Below are positions 43,189-51,420 of a stretch of DNA of 64,000 bases, piece by piece. Source of the stretch: Bdellovibrionaceae bacterium UBA2339. Lineage in GTDB: Bacteria; Bdellovibrionota; Bdellovibrionia; Bdellovibrionales; JAMPXM01. The stretch is from the NCBI GenBank assembly GCA_002344785.1, contig DDUL01000006.1:1-64000 (forward strand), given 5' to 3'. The notes beneath the pieces were generated by a model. The model had not been told where the DNA came from and made no database searches. It saw only the letters and a list, made by a program, of their open reading frames with translations. Within the stretch, counting starts at the first letter, position 1. The number at the start of each line of letters is the position of its first letter. The translations under genes and the position numbers were made by a program.

Positions 43189-44529
43189 CTATTCCAATGT
43201 CGCCGTGGCTTGCGCCAGCCCACCCTCGACAGAACCACGAATGGAGTAGCGCGGATAGTAGTGAGCTAAGATCTCTTCGGCCGACTTACCCTTCTCCGCC
43301 AAGTGCCGAGCTCCCCATTGGCAAAGCCCCACACCGTGGCCAAATCCCCGCCCTTGAAACTGAATGCCAGCGGACTCGCCCTCAAAGCTGTAAGCCAACA
43401 TCTCAAATCGCGTGCTTTTCAATGCGCCATAACCCAAAGCCGAGCGCAGGCGTTCGCCACTGAATTCAACTTCACGCCCATCGCTGAGCTTCACCCGAAT
43501 TCGCCGGGCCCGATCGCTGGCGTCGCGCTCAGCCACCACCATCGAGACCACTTGGTCATCGCCCTTGAGCACACCTTCGCGTTTCAACTCGCGCGCAATC
43601 ACAGAAAGTCGACGCACCAAGCTCCAGCGCGCCTTTGGATTCTGGGGACAAGCGGCGTCGACAGCCGTACCGCCAAAATTCCCACCGCCCCACACATCTT
43701 GAGTTCGCGACGTCGCCCCGCCGCAGTCGGAGTGATAAAAGGCCATCGCCACACGGCCTTGTGGATCCACCAACACGCGACCTTGTGTGGCCTCTACGGC
43801 TTGGCGAGATCGCGTGGCCACATGCTGATGCTCAAAAACTTGATCGAGAATCGTGGACTTGAGTTCCGGTGACAAACCGAAGCGGCCTCGATCTGCCAAA
43901 CGCGCCAAAGTGAAACTTCGAACTGCGATGGCTTGGGCTTTGAGCATTTCCATGGGCCAATTCGCAGGCGCTTCGCTGGACACCACGCCGGCCACATAGC
44001 GTTCCAGATCAAACAAGCCCAGCACGTCGGTTTCGCGGCCGACGGCTCCGCGCAGTATCATTCTCTCCGGCGCTTTTTCATTGGCCAACTGAAGCTTCTC
44101 GCCACGAATTTCCACTTCGTGACCCGAGGCCTCGGCCAACACAGCCCCCGTCGACGCATCCAAAAGATGCCAAAGTGGACGCCCATCGGCTCGCGAAAAG
44201 CGGGCACGGAATCGTCGCGCCGAAGTCTTCGACAAGCTGAGTTCCGCAAATTGCAAGCTCTCGGCTCGCAAACTCAACTCATGACTGCGATGCGCTTTCA
44301 AGTGCACGCGAACAGATGCGGTTTCAATTTCGGAAACGCCAGGGTCCGCGTTTTTTTGCGAGTTGGGCAGGTCTGCCAAATTTGGCATGATCGCCGCCGA
44401 CGCCGACGGACCCGCAAGCAGGATCAGACCGCTCGCGACGGCGAAGCTTGTGACCACTCGCCTGAGGCGACGAGCGGTCGCATGAAGAGGATATAAAGGA
44501 TGTTGAAGATCGATGTTGTCCAGTCCCAC
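43189..44529 (-). CDS. SpoIID/LytB-domain protein
   Basis: This 446-residue protein has a signal anchor (FAVASGLILLAGPSASA, residues about 29-45), a beta-rich middle and a SpoIID domain. The landmarks are LERYVAGVVSSEAPANW, LKAQAIAVRSFTLARL, AFYHSDCGGATSRTQDVWGG and GRGFGHGVGLCQWGARHLA. SpoIID-family proteins are lytic transglycosylases acting on denuded peptidoglycan or amidase enhancers. The start codon is uncertain (GTG at 44529, right after the slipin stop). It is the third gene of the NfeD-slipin-SpoIID run on the minus strand. Confidence 0.86.
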   Translation of the reverse strand: MGLDNIDLQHPLYPLHATARRLRRVVTSFAVASGLILLAGPSASAAIMPNLADLPNSQKNADPGVSEIETASVRVHLKAHRSHELSLRAESLQFAELSLSKTSARRFRARFSRADGRPLWHLLDASTGAVLAEASGHEVEIRGEKLQLANEKAPERMILRGAVGRETDVLGLFDLERYVAGVVSSEAPANWPMEMLKAQAIAVRSFTLARLADRGRFGLSPELKSTILDQVFEHQHVATRSRQAVEATQGRVLVDPQGRVAMAFYHSDCGGATSRTQDVWGGGNFGGTAVDAACPQNPKARWSLVRRLSVIARELKREGVLKGDDQVVSMVVAERDASDRARRIRVKLSDGREVEFSGERLRSALGYGALKSTRFEMLAYSFEGESAGIQFQGRGFGHGVGLCQWGARHLAEKGKSAEEILAHYYPRYSIRGSVEGGLAQATATLE

Positions 44530-45279
44530 TTAGGACTTATTCGACGTCATCGCTTTCAACAAATCAATAGGCACGGGAAAGATAATCGTGCGCGTGTTGT
44601 CGTTATTGGAGATCTCCGACAGCGTCTGCAAGTACGCCAGCTGCAAGGCGGACGGCGATGCGGCCAACTTATTGGAGGCTTCGGCCAACTTTTCAGCTCG
44701 CTGCAATTCGCCTTCGGCTGAAATCAATTTGGCGCGACGTTCGCGCTCGGCTTCAGCTTGGCGAGCGATGGCCGATTGCATTTCCTTAGGCAGATCGATG
44801 TTTTTCACTTCGACGGCGGAAACCTTTACGCCCCAGGGCTCGGTTTGCTTATCGATCAATTCCTGCAGTCTATGATTGATCTTCTCGCGTTGATCGAGAA
44901 TTTCATCCATTTGAAACTGACCCAACACGCTTCGCAATGTCGTCTGTGCCAATTGGCTGGTCGCATACAAATAGTCGGTGACTTTCGAGATCGCCTGTTC
45001 GGCATCCGTCACACGAAAGTACACCACCGCATTCACCTTCAGCGAGATGTTATCTTGCGTGATCACATCTTGCGGAGGCACATCCATCGTCACCGTTCGA
45101 AGATCCACACGATACAAGCGATCGATGAAGGGAATGACAAACACCAGGCCCGGACCACGTGCGCCAATGCTTCGTCCCAGACGCAAGATCACACCCTTTT
45201 CCCATTCACTCAAAACCTTGATCGCAGAAAAAATCAGCGAGGCGCCAAACACCAGCGCAAACATCAACAGTGAACCCAT
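44530..45279 (-). CDS. slipin/stomatin-family SPFH protein
   Basis: This 249-residue membrane protein has an N-terminal hydrophobic helix and an SPFH/band-7 domain: SEWEKGVILRLGRSIGARGPG, FIPFIDRLYRVDLRT, VTMDVPPQDVITQDN, and the coiled EMQSAIARQAEAERERRAKLISAEGE. The length and VDLR/PPQ pattern match prokaryotic slipins, which form membrane microdomain scaffolds. It lies 32 nt downstream of an NfeD protease gene. The pairing of slipin with NfeD is a well-known conserved operon; in Pyrococcus the NfeD protease cleaves the partner stomatin. Confidence 0.93.
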   Translation of the reverse strand: MGSLLMFALVFGASLIFSAIKVLSEWEKGVILRLGRSIGARGPGLVFVIPFIDRLYRVDLRTVTMDVPPQDVITQDNISLKVNAVVYFRVTDAEQAISKVTDYLYATSQLAQTTLRSVLGQFQMDEILDQREKINHRLQELIDKQTEPWGVKVSAVEVKNIDLPKEMQSAIARQAEAERERRAKLISAEGELQRAEKLAEASNKLAASPSALQLAYLQTLSEISNNDNTRTIIFPVPIDLLKAMTSNKS

Positions 45280-45311
45280 AACGACACTTCTCCTCGTTCA
45301 GTTGTAGAGTC

Positions 45312-46739
45312 CTAAGCTTTTTTAACTTTCAACTTAAGTCCTTCGCGGCCGATCACTTTCACGGACTCACCGACGGACAAGACTTCGTCACACTCCACTT
45401 GCCAAATTTCTCCGCGAATCGTGACGGACCCTTGGCGCGAGGCCAAGCCGCCGCCAACTTTCACTTCATCGATGCTGGCAATCGCCCCCACAAAATCATC
45501 CTCCGCCAAGCTCGCGCCTCGTCGCCGAAGCGGTGCAAACACAAAGTAGCCAAAGGCGAGAAGCGTGATGCCAAACACCGCCGGCACGCCGAGCGAAAGC
45601 CAAGGTGAAAGCTGCAGCCCCCCGCTTGCGGGATCAAAGAGAAAGACGGAGCCGATCCCGATCGCCACAATGCCGCCGACACCCAGAGCGCCAAAGCTGG
45701 GTATGAAAGCTTCGGCAATCAGGAATCCGACGCCCAGGCCGATGAGACCCACGCCACCCCACACGACATCGAGTTTGTGAAAGGCGACTAACGAAATGAT
45801 CAGCAGCACAGCACCTGCGACACCGGGGACAGTGGCGCCCGGATGCGTGATTTCAAAATACAAAAGCCCGAGTGCCGCCAAAAACAAGAGATACGCCAAC
45901 TCAGGATCGGCAAATAGACTCAAAACCTTCTCGCGCAGATCCTGCTGCAGTCTCTCCACCGGCAGCACTGCAAGATTCTTGAGCACAAGTTTTTGTTCCC
46001 CCGGCATCATGACACTTCGGCCTTCGGCGCGATGAAGAAACTCCTCGCGACCCACAACAACCAAGTCCAATCCGCCAGCGCGAAGCGCGGCCTCGGCATC
46101 AAGGCTTTGCGCTTCGGTGACGATTTTCTCCGCGAACTCGACACTTCGACCGCGAAGTTTGGCAAGGCCGGCTGAGAAGCTTCGCGTGTCCTCGACCATC
46201 TTCTTTCGCAAGTCATCGGAAAGCGCTTGGCCATTTCCCAGAATCGGCGTGGCCGCTCCGAGATTTGTCGCGCGAACGGCGCCCGCCACATGACAAGCTT
46301 GCAGAATGAGAGCACCGGCACTTCCCGCATGTCCTCCAGCAGGTGCGACCAGACACAACACCGGGCGAGACGACGCCAATATGCGCTCCACAATTCTTCG
46401 CGTGGTCTCCAGCGATCCGCCCGGCGTATTGATCTCCAGCAGCAGAGCTTCGCAGCCTTTCATCTCAGCTTGGCGCTCGCCGCGCTCGATGAAATCCAAA
46501 GTCGCAGCCGTGATGGCGCCATGAACTGGAATTTCATAAACACAGTTGGCGTGGGCGAGACTTTGCCCCATCGCCGCAAGCCCCAGGCTGAACCAAACCA
46601 AAGCGGCCCAAAGTCTCCGGCCACTCAGCCAAGACCCAAATGCTGGATTAACATGCGACTCTGAGTGCAGCTCTGAGTGCGACGTTGGGTGAGACGCTGG
46701 ATTTGAAATTGGCGTGAGTAGCTTCGCAAGACCGAACAT
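45312..46739 (-). CDS. NfeD-like membrane serine protease (long form)
   Basis: This is a 475-residue protein. A signal helix (LWAALVWFSLGLAAMG) leads to a ClpP-like S49 domain with VHGAITAATLDFI, LEINTPGGSLETTRRIV and the nucleophile region GGHAGSAGALIL. A lysine in LRKKMVED is in a place fitting the catalytic lysine. Four or five membrane helices follow, and the C-terminal OB-fold NfeD domain (RQGSVTIRGEIWQVEC, GESVKVIGREGLKLKV) ends it. The ATG at 46739 is chosen for GGAGG 8 nt upstream. It heads the operon with the slipin gene; the two act together in membrane-protein quality control. Confidence 0.9.
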   Translation of the reverse strand: MFGLAKLLTPISNPASHPTSHSELHSESHVNPAFGSWLSGRRLWAALVWFSLGLAAMGQSLAHANCVYEIPVHGAITAATLDFIERGERQAEMKGCEALLLEINTPGGSLETTRRIVERILASSRPVLCLVAPAGGHAGSAGALILQACHVAGAVRATNLGAATPILGNGQALSDDLRKKMVEDTRSFSAGLAKLRGRSVEFAEKIVTEAQSLDAEAALRAGGLDLVVVGREEFLHRAEGRSVMMPGEQKLVLKNLAVLPVERLQQDLREKVLSLFADPELAYLLFLAALGLLYFEITHPGATVPGVAGAVLLIISLVAFHKLDVVWGGVGLIGLGVGFLIAEAFIPSFGALGVGGIVAIGIGSVFLFDPASGGLQLSPWLSLGVPAVFGITLLAFGYFVFAPLRRRGASLAEDDFVGAIASIDEVKVGGGLASRQGSVTIRGEIWQVECDEVLSVGESVKVIGREGLKLKVKKA

Positions 46740-46895
46740 CACCAAGTCCTCCAAAGTCAGCAGCCTTGATCGCTCGCTCAAAGCAGAAGAAAAGTCGCCG
46801 AGCATGCAGCCGCCGGATCTCACCGACATCAGAGCTCAACTCTAGTCCCTGGACTTTAGGCCAAACAAATCAGATGCAATGCAGTATGAAGCAAA

Positions 46896-47402
46896 TCAGA
46901 TTCGCGATCGCGGCGAACAAACCGAGCGGATATCCTGCCATGCTTGTTTTTTAAGCTGCGGACTTTGATGAAGTTCAGCCAAAGAAGGCAAAAGCTTAAG
47001 CTGATAACCCAGCTTTGCCGCATTTGCTGAAGCCTGCGCTGTCGCGCCAAAGCCCAGCACCCAATCCCCTGAGTGGACCTGCGGCGCTTCGCCCGGCTTC
47101 GGCCACCACTGTAGCTGAGGTGAAGCCTCGATTCCCGTCCACAGCTGCGCGATCGCCTGCTCCAACTTTTCAGCCATCTCGCGAAGCTTGAGAAGATTCG
47201 GCCCTGACTTTTCAAGATCACCACTGAAGTCCCAAAGCCAAATCCGCGCGCGCGGCGCTTGCCCAGGTCCAACAGCGAAAGTCGCATCCGCACTCGGTCC
47301 GGATTCCTGACCCGCAGCTAAGACTTCCGTCGAGAGACGCTCAAGTCCCAGCACTCTCTCCAAATAGTTTTGCAGATCGCTTCGCAGCTCATGAAGTCGC
47401 AT
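46896..47402 (-). CDS. hypothetical cytoplasmic protein
   Basis: This 168-residue protein has no signal peptide and no membrane segment. The N-terminal helix LRSDLQNYLERVL is followed by a beta-rich RIWLWDFSGDLEKSGP, a helical KLREMAEKLEQAIAQLW, and GDWVLGFGATAQASANAAKL near residue 120. The alternation fits a small alpha/beta domain, but no family is recognised. It ends near the NfeD operon and is divergent from the small Zn-ribbon gene. Confidence 0.55.
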   Translation of the reverse strand: MRLHELRSDLQNYLERVLGLERLSTEVLAAGQESGPSADATFAVGPGQAPRARIWLWDFSGDLEKSGPNLLKLREMAEKLEQAIAQLWTGIEASPQLQWWPKPGEAPQVHSGDWVLGFGATAQASANAAKLGYQLKLLPSLAELHQSPQLKKQAWQDIRSVCSPRSRI

Positions 47403-47588
47403 GCCGCTTGTCTTAACGAGCCCTCACTCACGCGGCAAATTTTTCCTCTCGAGTTCAAGACCCAGTGCGCCGAAAGAGTGATTGTGCACATCGGCGAAAG
47501 CCTCCGAAGGACTCGGTCAGCTTCAGCCCTAGCGCACGAACGAGCGGCCAACGCTCAGGTCGAACTTGAACAGCCAGCAGGAGGACAC

Positions 47589-47855
47589 ATGGCCAACGAC
47601 AACATCATCCGACGCGCACCCGATACACCCACACCCCAATTAGAAACTCAAATTGCGCCAAGCGATTCTCCCTTCAGCCGTCGCGAAGAATTTCTCCGCG
47701 ATCAGCTGCAATGCTGTCTCTGCGGCGAACACCTCGCCTTCACTCACAAAGTCGAATTGAGCGAGGACGCTTCACCCATCATGATCATGCGCGAAGAGGC
47801 TCACTGTCCAACTTGTCGCATCCCGCTTCGGCGCGAGCGCCACGCGATTCAGTAA
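47589..47855 (+). CDS. small zinc-ribbon-like protein
   Basis: This 88-residue protein has ATG 47589 with AGGAGG 5 nt upstream. A polar N-terminus is followed by CCLCGEHLAFTHKV (near residue 38) and HCPTCRIPLRR near the end. The two C-x-x-C pairs about 35 residues apart form a probable zinc ribbon. Function unknown. A TPR lipoprotein gene follows 42 nt downstream on the same strand, so the two may share a transcript. Confidence 0.75.
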   Translation: MANDNIIRRAPDTPTPQLETQIAPSDSPFSRREEFLRDQLQCCLCGEHLAFTHKVELSEDASPIMIMREEAHCPTCRIPLRRERHAIQ

Positions 47856-47897
47856 GACAAGCACGACTTCAACTTGCGACGACAACAGGCTTCAAAC

Positions 47898-48584
47898 ATG
47901 GTGAAATTCATTTCCAGCTTAGCACTCGCCATCTTCCTTCTCGGAAGCTCTCTGTCTTGCAGCAAAGGCTTCAAGGCGGACGACACCTGCTCGCCGCGCG
48001 TGGCACAAGGCGAAGATCAAATGGATGATCAAAAGTGGGCCGAGGCCGAAGCGACTTTACTTCAGGCACTCGATCACTGCCGCAAGGTTCGCCAAGGCGG
48101 CACTTATCCGTCGATGACTCTGGCCACGCTCTACTTTCGCCAGCGCCGCTACGCCGACGCCGTTCCTCACTTCGAGGCCGCCATTCAATTGGATCCACAA
48201 CTCGCCTTGGCGCATGTGAATCTTTCGGCCAGCTTGCTCGAGGCCAAGCGCTACGATGAGTGCATTCGCTCCGCGCAACGCGGCCTTAAAATTCTCCAGC
48301 ATCAGCCCGGCGCCGAGGCCAGCAAAGGCAAACTCAACTTCAACATTGGCCTCGCCATCTATGATAAATTTGCTGATCAACAGCCCCGACGTGTGCGCCA
48401 AGCTGAGCCCTACTTGAAAGAAGCTTCGCGATTGCTGCCGGACTTTGGCGGCGCCGATTTTCTATTGGGCACGATTGCCGAGGTCATTCACGAAGACGCG
48501 GATCTCGCTCGCTCGCACTTCAGCAAAGCTTGCGATCGTGGCGACAAAAGCGCGTGCACAGCAAGCCGCCGCCCCACCAACTAA
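47898..48584 (+). CDS. TPR-repeat lipoprotein
   Basis: This 228-residue protein begins MVKFISSLALAIFLLGS with lipobox SLSC, cysteine at residue 21. The mature part consists of TPR helices: KWAEAEATLLQALDHC, PSMTLATLYFRQRRYADAV, AIQLDPQLALAHVNLSASL and later repeats. It has a C-terminal CDRGDKSACTAS. TPR lipoproteins scaffold envelope complexes. Its stop overlaps that of the convergent cyclase gene. The upstream in-frame extension before ATG 47898 is not needed. Confidence 0.82.
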   Translation: MVKFISSLALAIFLLGSSLSCSKGFKADDTCSPRVAQGEDQMDDQKWAEAEATLLQALDHCRKVRQGGTYPSMTLATLYFRQRRYADAVPHFEAAIQLDPQLALAHVNLSASLLEAKRYDECIRSAQRGLKILQHQPGAEASKGKLNFNIGLAIYDKFADQQPRRVRQAEPYLKEASRLLPDFGGADFLLGTIAEVIHEDADLARSHFSKACDRGDKSACTASRRPTN

Positions 48585-51313
48585 ACCTGTGTGGACAGTT
48601 TCTCCCCCAACAAGCGTCGGCAAGGACCATCTTGGGGATGCCGCTTGGCAAACTCCATCAACAACTGTCGCGCCTCATCCTTCGCACCTTTTTCCGACGC
48701 CTGCAAAGCTCGCTCAAAGAGCTTGAGATCCTCATCCGTGAACGAATGTCGATCGCCATACTCGGGATGATCCAAAAGTTCATAGACCTGCACAGCGTCC
48801 TGCTTGCCTCGCAAAGTGACGTGCTCGATTCGCCGCACTCGGAACCGAGAATCAAGCCGCAGAAGTTGCGCGTAGGTGCCTTGGCTAATGAGAACTCGCG
48901 CACCGTACTCTTTGGTGAGATCTTGAATGCGAGCTGCAGTGTTCACGCCGTCACCCATGATGGTGTAATTTCGAAGTCGCTCCGAGCCGACGTTCCCCAC
49001 GGCCATGTCACCGGAATGCAAGCCAATTCCGATCTCAAGACTCGGCAGACCTTCTCTCACAAATTTCTCGTTCACTCCGCGCAGCCGACTCAAAGACTCC
49101 AGCGCACACCGGGCCGCTCTCACCGCGTGATCGTCTTGCCGACCTGGCGCACCAAAGAACGCCATGATGCCATCGCCGAGAAATTTATCTAAAGTTCCGC
49201 CGTTGGTGAAAATCACTTCCGTCATCGGCTCAAAGTAAGAGTTCAACATCTCAACCAGTCTGGCGGGATCCAAATGTTCCGACAGGCTGGTGAACTGCCG
49301 AATGTCAGAGAAAAACGCCGTCAGCTCGCGCTTTTCTCCGCCCAATTCCACTTGCCGTCCCTCACTCGTCAATAGCTCCACAACACTTGGCGCCACGTAG
49401 CGCGAGAAGGTGGCGCGAATCGTTTTCGTTCGGGCCGATTCAATTGCAGTTTTGAATAACAACAGGGCAAAGGCACTCATCCCGATTTGCAGCATCACCG
49501 GCAGCAAAGTGGTCTCAGCATGCATGTGGCGGAACAGCCAAGCGACATCAATCACCCAAAGAGCGCCAACCAAAAACGTCGAAACCCCGAGAAGCACAAA
49601 GCCCCCCGACTTCCACGCCGTCCAAGTCAAAAGCAAACCAATCAGCAAACTCGCCGAGAGCAGAATCCATGCCTCGGTCTTCAAGGATCGCAATCCGTCG
49701 CCGCTCAAAAGATTATCGAGCGCGTGCGCATGAATCTCGACCCCAGGAAAATCTTTGAGAAAGGGAGTCGGGCGCAAATCGTAATTGCCAATGGCGGTGA
49801 CGCCCAAAATGACGATCGCATCTTCAAGGAGTGCGCGCTGATCTTCGCCAACTGCATCTGTCGAACCCACTCGATGTACGGTCACCGACTTACGCTCTCG
49901 CAAAAGATCCGAGGCCTGCAGATGCGGAAACGAATAGCGAGAGCCGCGCCAATTCAGACGCAAGCTACCCTGCACATCCGTATCCATAGGTTCGCCTCGC
50001 TCAAAGCCCTCGTCCGCCCGCGCCACCTTCACTTGACCAATTCCGCGCACACGATCTTGGCGCTGTTGAAACTCCACGCGCCATTGGAGGTCGCGCAACA
50101 AACTAAAGACCTTCGAGGCCAAAGGCAAAACGCCTTGGTCACCAATGAGGAAGAACAAAGGGTAGCGTCGGCACTGGCCGTCTTGATCCAACTCAAGATT
50201 GAACATGGCGTGATGCCGGGCCACCTCAGCGATCCGAGTCACATTGGGCACGAGTTCGGAATACACGGGATAGAGCAGCTCTCCGGAAAGCTCTTTGAAC
50301 TTTTCGATACTTTCACGCGCCGGAAGCGACTGCAGCAGTTGATGCTCCGGCGTCTTCTCCCGCCCGACCAAGACCGACCAATCCTTCAACCAGACGTTTT
50401 CAAAATACGGGTCAGCTAAGCCCAGCTCGACACTCTCCGCATCCGGTGCCCGCAAGAAGCGTCGGCAGTATTCGGCCCAAGTTCTTCGTCGCCGATCGAT
50501 GCTCTCCGAGCGACCTTGGTCACGAAAGATATCTTGGAAGTAACGATCAAAATAGACGCGGTATTCGATGCTCTGCCAAAGCTGCACGCTCAAATGATCT
50601 AAATCCGCCATCATCAATGCCGCGGCCGGATCCGCCGAGGTGGCGGCGACGAAGCAAGGAATCTTGTAGGCCGGTTCATTTTGCGCGCCCAAGAATGTAT
50701 TGCCGAGCACGATTTTGTCTTTGTGCTTTTCGATCACCCGTCGCAGTTGTTCGTCGCCATCGAGGCGTTGCAATTCTTCCGGCGTGAGTTTCAATCGCTC
50801 AGGACCCACCACGGATTTCAGACGTTCAACCGGATTGTGCTCCTCTTCGCTGAAGGTCATGTCCAGGGCGATGATCTTTGGATTGTAAAACGCAATTCGT
50901 TCGATGAGCTCAGCCACCATGGCACGCGGCCAAGGCCAACGTCCTTGATCGCGTACCGACTCATCATCGATCGCGACAATGCGAATCTTGTGTCGGTCAT
51001 CGGTTGGAGCGCGAAATTCCTTGCGATAAATGTAGGCCCAATCCTCAAGTTGTCTGAGCCAAGCTCGGCGCGGATGCCCCGAATCTTCTTGCAGACTCCA
51101 CCCCAATCCGAGGCAGCTGATCAGGGTCAAAAACAAACCCACGCTCAGAATCGTCCACCGTTCCGTCAGCTGATTGAGTTTTGATCTTGAGTCCGTCCGC
51201 GAAGAGCGCGAGGTGACGCCAGAACGGCCAGAACCAGATCCACCAAGCGCGCCTTGCTGGAGCCTTGAGAAGGCACCGATCACTTGCTGACCGAGTTTCC
51301 CGAACCTCGACAA
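48581..51313 (-). CDS. CHASE2-domain class III adenylate cyclase
   Basis: This is a 910-residue membrane enzyme. An N-terminal helix (WTILSVGLFLTLISCLGLGW) leads to a periplasmic CHASE2 sensor (IRIVAIDDESVRDQGRWPWPR, IIALDMTFSEE). Two or three helices near residue 560-625 follow, then the cyclase: FFSDIRQFTSLSEHL supplies the first metal aspartate, TLDKFLGDGIMAFFGAP the substrate lysine and second aspartate, and IMGDGVNTAARIQ the transition-state residues. The lysine in place indicates ATP specificity, hence cAMP. A TTG at 51313 with GAGGGGG 6 nt upstream is used as start. It follows uvrC after 107 nt. Confidence 0.9.
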   Translation of the reverse strand: MSRFGKLGQQVIGAFSRLQQGALGGSGSGRSGVTSRSSRTDSRSKLNQLTERWTILSVGLFLTLISCLGLGWSLQEDSGHPRRAWLRQLEDWAYIYRKEFRAPTDDRHKIRIVAIDDESVRDQGRWPWPRAMVAELIERIAFYNPKIIALDMTFSEEEHNPVERLKSVVGPERLKLTPEELQRLDGDEQLRRVIEKHKDKIVLGNTFLGAQNEPAYKIPCFVAATSADPAAALMMADLDHLSVQLWQSIEYRVYFDRYFQDIFRDQGRSESIDRRRRTWAEYCRRFLRAPDAESVELGLADPYFENVWLKDWSVLVGREKTPEHQLLQSLPARESIEKFKELSGELLYPVYSELVPNVTRIAEVARHHAMFNLELDQDGQCRRYPLFFLIGDQGVLPLASKVFSLLRDLQWRVEFQQRQDRVRGIGQVKVARADEGFERGEPMDTDVQGSLRLNWRGSRYSFPHLQASDLLRERKSVTVHRVGSTDAVGEDQRALLEDAIVILGVTAIGNYDLRPTPFLKDFPGVEIHAHALDNLLSGDGLRSLKTEAWILLSASLLIGLLLTWTAWKSGGFVLLGVSTFLVGALWVIDVAWLFRHMHAETTLLPVMLQIGMSAFALLLFKTAIESARTKTIRATFSRYVAPSVVELLTSEGRQVELGGEKRELTAFFSDIRQFTSLSEHLDPARLVEMLNSYFEPMTEVIFTNGGTLDKFLGDGIMAFFGAPGRQDDHAVRAARCALESLSRLRGVNEKFVREGLPSLEIGIGLHSGDMAVGNVGSERLRNYTIMGDGVNTAARIQDLTKEYGARVLISQGTYAQLLRLDSRFRVRRIEHVTLRGKQDAVQVYELLDHPEYGDRHSFTDEDLKLFERALQASEKGAKDEARQLLMEFAKRHPQDGPCRRLLGEKLSTQV

Positions 51314-51420
51314 GCCAATCCCCCTCAAGTCACGCTTCGCCTCTGAAGCGTTCGTAGAATCTCATTGCAACCTGTTCATCCCCGCAGCTCAAGACGCAGC
51401 GCTTTGGTCATCCGCCAAGC

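Noticed and set aside
49487..50419. A 310-codon plus-strand frame
   Set aside because: Antisense to the CHASE2 cyclase, without ribosome site or domain.
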